Source: Paenibacillus sp. BJ-4
Lineage (GTDB): Bacteria; Bacillota; Bacilli; Paenibacillales; Paenibacillaceae
Direction: 5' to 3'
Assembly: GCF_020404765.1 (NCBI RefSeq)
Contig: NZ_JAIVEM010000149.1
Span: forward strand, 124,315 to 188,314
Length of the DNA stretch: 64,000 nt
The notes below the pieces were generated by a model. It ran no database searches. It was given only the letters and a program-made list of their open reading frames with translations, and was not told the origin of the DNA. Both the position numbers and the translations under genes were made by a program. Each line of letters starts with the position of its first letter. Position 1 is the first letter of the stretch. This document shows positions 61,126 to 64,000 of this stretch, piece after piece.

Positions 61126-64000
61126 ATGTCGGTCCGTTTGTTGATTGGCCGTTCGGGTAGCGGGAAAAGCACGTTAATCCGTCATGAGATGACGTCCATG
61201 TTACGCGAGCAGTCGCTAGGTAAGCCTATGCTGCTGCTTGTGCCGGAGCAATCGTCATTTGCTTCCGAGCATGCGTTGCTTACAGAAGCCGGAAACGGTA
61301 TTCAGGGGTCGGTGCGCGCCCAGGTGATGGGATTTCATCGTCTTGCTTATTTAGTCATGCAGGAAACCGGCGGTTCAGCGCTGGTGCCAGTGACAGAAGA
61401 GGGCAAGAAGATGCTTTTATATAAAATTATTCGTCGTCGCAAGGATGAACTGAGTTTGTTTAAGGAATCGGGTGACCAGCTTGGCTTTGTGGATCGGTTG
61501 AATACGTTGTTTACGGAGCTGAAGCAGTACGGGAATGATACCCGGTCTGTACCTGAGCAACTGGAGCGCATGCATGCCGCGGGAGAGTCAACCCCGATTT
61601 TGCGCGGTAAGCTCAAAGATATCAGCTTAATCTATGAGGATTTTGAACGCGAGCTGTCACTTAGATTTATTGACGGTGAGGATACGCTGCGTATGCTGGC
61701 AGAACAGATTGCCGAGTCTTCCCTTGTGCGCGGGGCAGATATTTGGATGGATGGCTACCGCAGGTTTACGCCGCATGAATATAAGGTGGTGGAGCAGCTT
61801 ATGCTGCACGCTTCTTCGTTGACGGTGGCGCTGACCTGCAACCGCAGCTATGAGAGCGGACAGCTTCCGCATGAACTGGATTTGTTCCATCCGCCAGCAG
61901 CTACCTATGTAAAGCTTAAAGGGATGGCGGATGAGCTGATGCTGGAGACGCAGACGCAATTGCTGCGCCCTGATCCAATGCCGAGATTTAAGGAGCGTCC
62001 GGCGTTAGCATATTTGGAGGCACATTTTGAACATCGCACAGGATTTCGGATGCGGCAGCAGCAACGGGAGCAGTGGCCAGAAAAACAGCCGGAAGGCATA
62101 AAGCTGTACGCTGCGGCCAATCGTCGTGCTGAGTTGGAAGGGGCCGTACGCGAAATGCGCCGTCTGGCCCGTGATGAGGGCGCGCGTTATCGGGAAATGG
62201 CTTTGTTTGTACGTCATATTGAAGATTATGAGCCATGGGTGGAGCCGATATTCAAACAATATGAGGTTCCGGTATTTCTGGATCAGCGGAGAAGTGTTTT
62301 GCACCATCCCTTAGTGGAAATGATTCGGGCTTCGCTGGATATTGTCCAGCGGCGTTGGCGGTATGAGGATGTATTCCGTGCGGTCAAAACAGATCTTCTG
62401 CTGCCGTTGGATGGTCGGGTTAGCCGTGAGGACATGGACCGTCTGGAAAATTATGCACTGGCCTGCGGAATACAAGGCAGCCGTTGGACAGACGGACGAC
62501 CGTGGCAGGCTGTTCCCAGCCTGTCGCTGGAGTTGGAGGAGCAGGAGCGGAATCGGCAAAGAGATGAGACATTAGATTTGATGGAGCTATGCCGTGATGT
62601 GATCGTGACGCCTATACGTGTGTTTGAAAAACGTCTGAGCAAGGCCCGCACGGCACTTGAGAAGTGTGAAGCTGTATATCTGCTGCTGGAGGATGCAGAC
62701 ATCGGTCATAAGCTGGATGCCTTTATTCGTCAGGCTGAGGAAGCCGGAAATCCTGAGCAGGCCAAGGAGCATCGTCAGGTATGGGATGCAGTGCTTGAGC
62801 TGCTGGATCAGATCGTCGAAATGATGGGTGATGAGAGACTGGATACCTCTTTATTCGCGGGGGTGCTGGAGACGGGCTTGGCTGAGTTCCGTATGGGACT
62901 TGTGCCGCCGGCTCTGGATCAGGTACTTGTCGGCAACACAGATCGGACACGTGTAGCGGGCATACAGCATGCCTTTGTTCTCGGCATGAACGAAGGTGTG
63001 ATGCCAGCTGTGTTTCATGAGGACGGTGTGCTGAATGAGCAGGAGCGTACCGCTTTAAACGAACGAGGCGTGGAGCTGGCACCGGATATGACAAGACGTC
63101 TGTTGGATGAACGTTTTCTCGCTTATTCGGCTCTTACATCACCTGGCAAAAGCCTGTGGATGAGTTATGCTGTGACCGATGAAGAAGGGAAGTCGCTGCT
63201 GCCGTCAGAGTTGGTTCGGCATGTCCGGCAGCTGTTTCCCGGTCTGGAAGAACGTCCATTGGCTGGATACCCTCTGCCTGGGGATGACTGGGCGACGCAA
63301 TGGGAGTATGCTTCCCATCCGTCCGAGGCTTTGCCGCAGCTCATTGAGCAATTACGGCATTGGCGGCGTGGCGGTGATATTTTATCTCCTTGGTGGGAGG
63401 TATACAACTGGTATGCCAGCCAGCAAGGGTGTGAGAAGGACAAGCTGCGTCAGCTGCTGACCTCTCTTTTTTACGAAAACCACGCCGAATTGCAGAAGGA
63501 AACGAGTCACCGTCTGTACGGCAGCAAGCTGCGTACGAGTGTATCTCGGATGGAACGTTTTGTCGCATGTCCGTTTTCGCATTTTGTCTCTCACGGTCTT
63601 CGTTTGAAAGAGCGCCAGATGTATCGTCTGAAGGCACCGGATATCGGACAATTATTCCATGCAGCGCTCGGTGAAATGGCGATCAATCTGCGCGAAAGAA
63701 ACATTAGCTGGGGGAGTCTCAGCACGGAGGAGTGCCGCCAGGAGGCGGAAACGACAGTGGAGCGTTTGGCTCCTCGCCTGCAAGGCGAGATTTTAATGAG
63801 CTCCAAGCGATACGGCTACATTTTACGCAAGCTGAAGGATATTGTGAGCCGTGCTTCATTGATTTTGGGTGAGCATGCGCGTAGAGGCAGCTTTGAGCCG
63901 ATTGGGCTGGAGCTGGACTTTGGGCCGGGTCAACCGCTTCCGCCCCTGACCTTTCGACTGGATAACGGCGTTATCATGGAAATTGTCGGACGAATTGACC
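61126..64000 (+). CDS. addB: ATP-dependent helicase/nuclease subunit AddB, 3' truncated by window
   Basis: AddB pairs with AddA to process double-strand breaks and recognise Chi; it supplies one nuclease domain and an inactivated helicase-like part. ATG at 61126 follows AAGGAGG by 7 bases. About 958 residues are inside the window, no in-frame stop seen where I checked. The N-terminus has a P-loop, LLIGRSGSGKST; further on are VPEQSSFASEHALL, GYRRFTPHEY and VAGIQHAFVLGMNEGVMP. The first of the four Cys that bind the 4Fe-4S cluster is visible in RFVACPFSHFV; the others would lie beyond the end. addA is expected next downstream. Confidence 0.94.
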   Translation, partial: MSVRLLIGRSGSGKSTLIRHEMTSMLREQSLGKPMLLLVPEQSSFASEHALLTEAGNGIQGSVRAQVMGFHRLAYLVMQETGGSALVPVTEEGKKMLLYKIIRRRKDELSLFKESGDQLGFVDRLNTLFTELKQYGNDTRSVPEQLERMHAAGESTPILRGKLKDISLIYEDFERELSLRFIDGEDTLRMLAEQIAESSLVRGADIWMDGYRRFTPHEYKVVEQLMLHASSLTVALTCNRSYESGQLPHELDLFHPPAATYVKLKGMADELMLETQTQLLRPDPMPRFKERPALAYLEAHFEHRTGFRMRQQQREQWPEKQPEGIKLYAAANRRAELEGAVREMRRLARDEGARYREMALFVRHIEDYEPWVEPIFKQYEVPVFLDQRRSVLHHPLVEMIRASLDIVQRRWRYEDVFRAVKTDLLLPLDGRVSREDMDRLENYALACGIQGSRWTDGRPWQAVPSLSLELEEQERNRQRDETLDLMELCRDVIVTPIRVFEKRLSKARTALEKCEAVYLLLEDADIGHKLDAFIRQAEEAGNPEQAKEHRQVWDAVLELLDQIVEMMGDERLDTSLFAGVLETGLAEFRMGLVPPALDQVLVGNTDRTRVAGIQHAFVLGMNEGVMPAVFHEDGVLNEQERTALNERGVELAPDMTRRLLDERFLAYSALTSPGKSLWMSYAVTDEEGKSLLPSELVRHVRQLFPGLEERPLAGYPLPGDDWATQWEYASHPSEALPQLIEQLRHWRRGGDILSPWWEVYNWYASQQGCEKDKLRQLLTSLFYENHAELQKETSHRLYGSKLRTSVSRMERFVACPFSHFVSHGLRLKERQMYRLKAPDIGQLFHAALGEMAINLRERNISWGSLSTEECRQEAETTVERLAPRLQGEILMSSKRYGYILRKLKDIVSRASLILGEHARRGSFEPIGLELDFGPGQPLPPLTFRLDNGVIMEIVGRID

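Overview
The window looks like chromosomal DNA of an endospore-forming Firmicute, most likely Paenibacillus of the P. polymyxa type. The evidence is strong AGGAGG ribosome-binding sites, frequent TTG/GTG starts, sporulation and germination genes (spoVAC-AD-AE, gpr, spoIIP), a CIRCE-controlled hrcA operon, a leucine T-box, and a gene order following the Bacillus yqeG-yqeV block. The genus-level call is from recognition, not from a search.

Layout. 1-5.7 kb: the end of a carbohydrate ABC importer (permease and binding lipoprotein), a convergent membrane-anchored AraC-type regulator and a secreted expansin (YoaJ/EXLX1). 5.7-8.3 kb: a decayed region with an iron-alcohol-dehydrogenase remnant, a DUF457 membrane protein and an M42 aminopeptidase. 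8.4-10.4 kb: spoVAC-spoVAD-spoVAE (dipicolinate channel). 10.5-15 kb: MoxR ATPase, DUF58 protein and membrane transglutaminase, translationally coupled. 15.1-21.4 kb: yqeG, yqeH, aroE, yhbY, nadD, yqeK, rsfS, an S1-domain CvfB-like gene and a methyltransferase. 21.4-24.8 kb: a tautomerase-fold protein and T-box-controlled leuS. 24.8-29.8 kb: the competence locus, comER divergent from comEA-comEB-comEC. 29.8-33 kb: an accessory insert with a wrecked siderophore-binding lipoprotein gene and an ECF sigma/anti-sigma pair. 33.2-41.3 kb: holA, rpsT (opposite strand), gpr, spoIIP, yqxA, lepA, hemW, then a GNAT acetyltransferase. 42.2-47.3 kb: hrcA-grpE-dnaK-dnaJ behind CIRCE. 47.5-52.6 kb: a malate module (sensor kinase, response regulator, 2-hydroxycarboxylate transporter, malic enzyme) inserted between dnaJ and prmA. 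52.8-57.4 kb: two small proteins, prmA, a site-2 protease, rsmE, mtaB. 57.5-64 kb: Nudix hydrolase, Na/Pi symporter, rlmI-like rRNA methyltransferase and the start of addB, cut by the window end.

How the genes work together. Most of the window is housekeeping: ribosome biogenesis and rRNA/tRNA modification (yqeH, rsfS, prmA, rsmE, mtaB, rlmI, lepA, rpsT), protein folding, DNA uptake and repair (comE, holA, addB), and spore formation and germination. Two sensing modules are complete: malate sensing, uptake and decarboxylation, and the ECF sigma factor with its zinc-type anti-sigma factor, which has a possible self-recognised promoter.

The most interesting signal not explained by genes is an intergenic element of about 125-180 bases present three times (about 2333-2462, 39936-40073, 59287-59462), always in the same orientation and 65-85 bases after a terminator-like hairpin. 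The copies share short sequence blocks and an outer helix whose two arms differ completely between copies yet still pair, each with an unpaired A on the left arm; the inner hairpin also varies and stays paired. That is covariation expected of a structured RNA, or of a mobile hairpin element. I do not recognise the family. Coordinates and starts were derived by eye; no database search or folding program was run.
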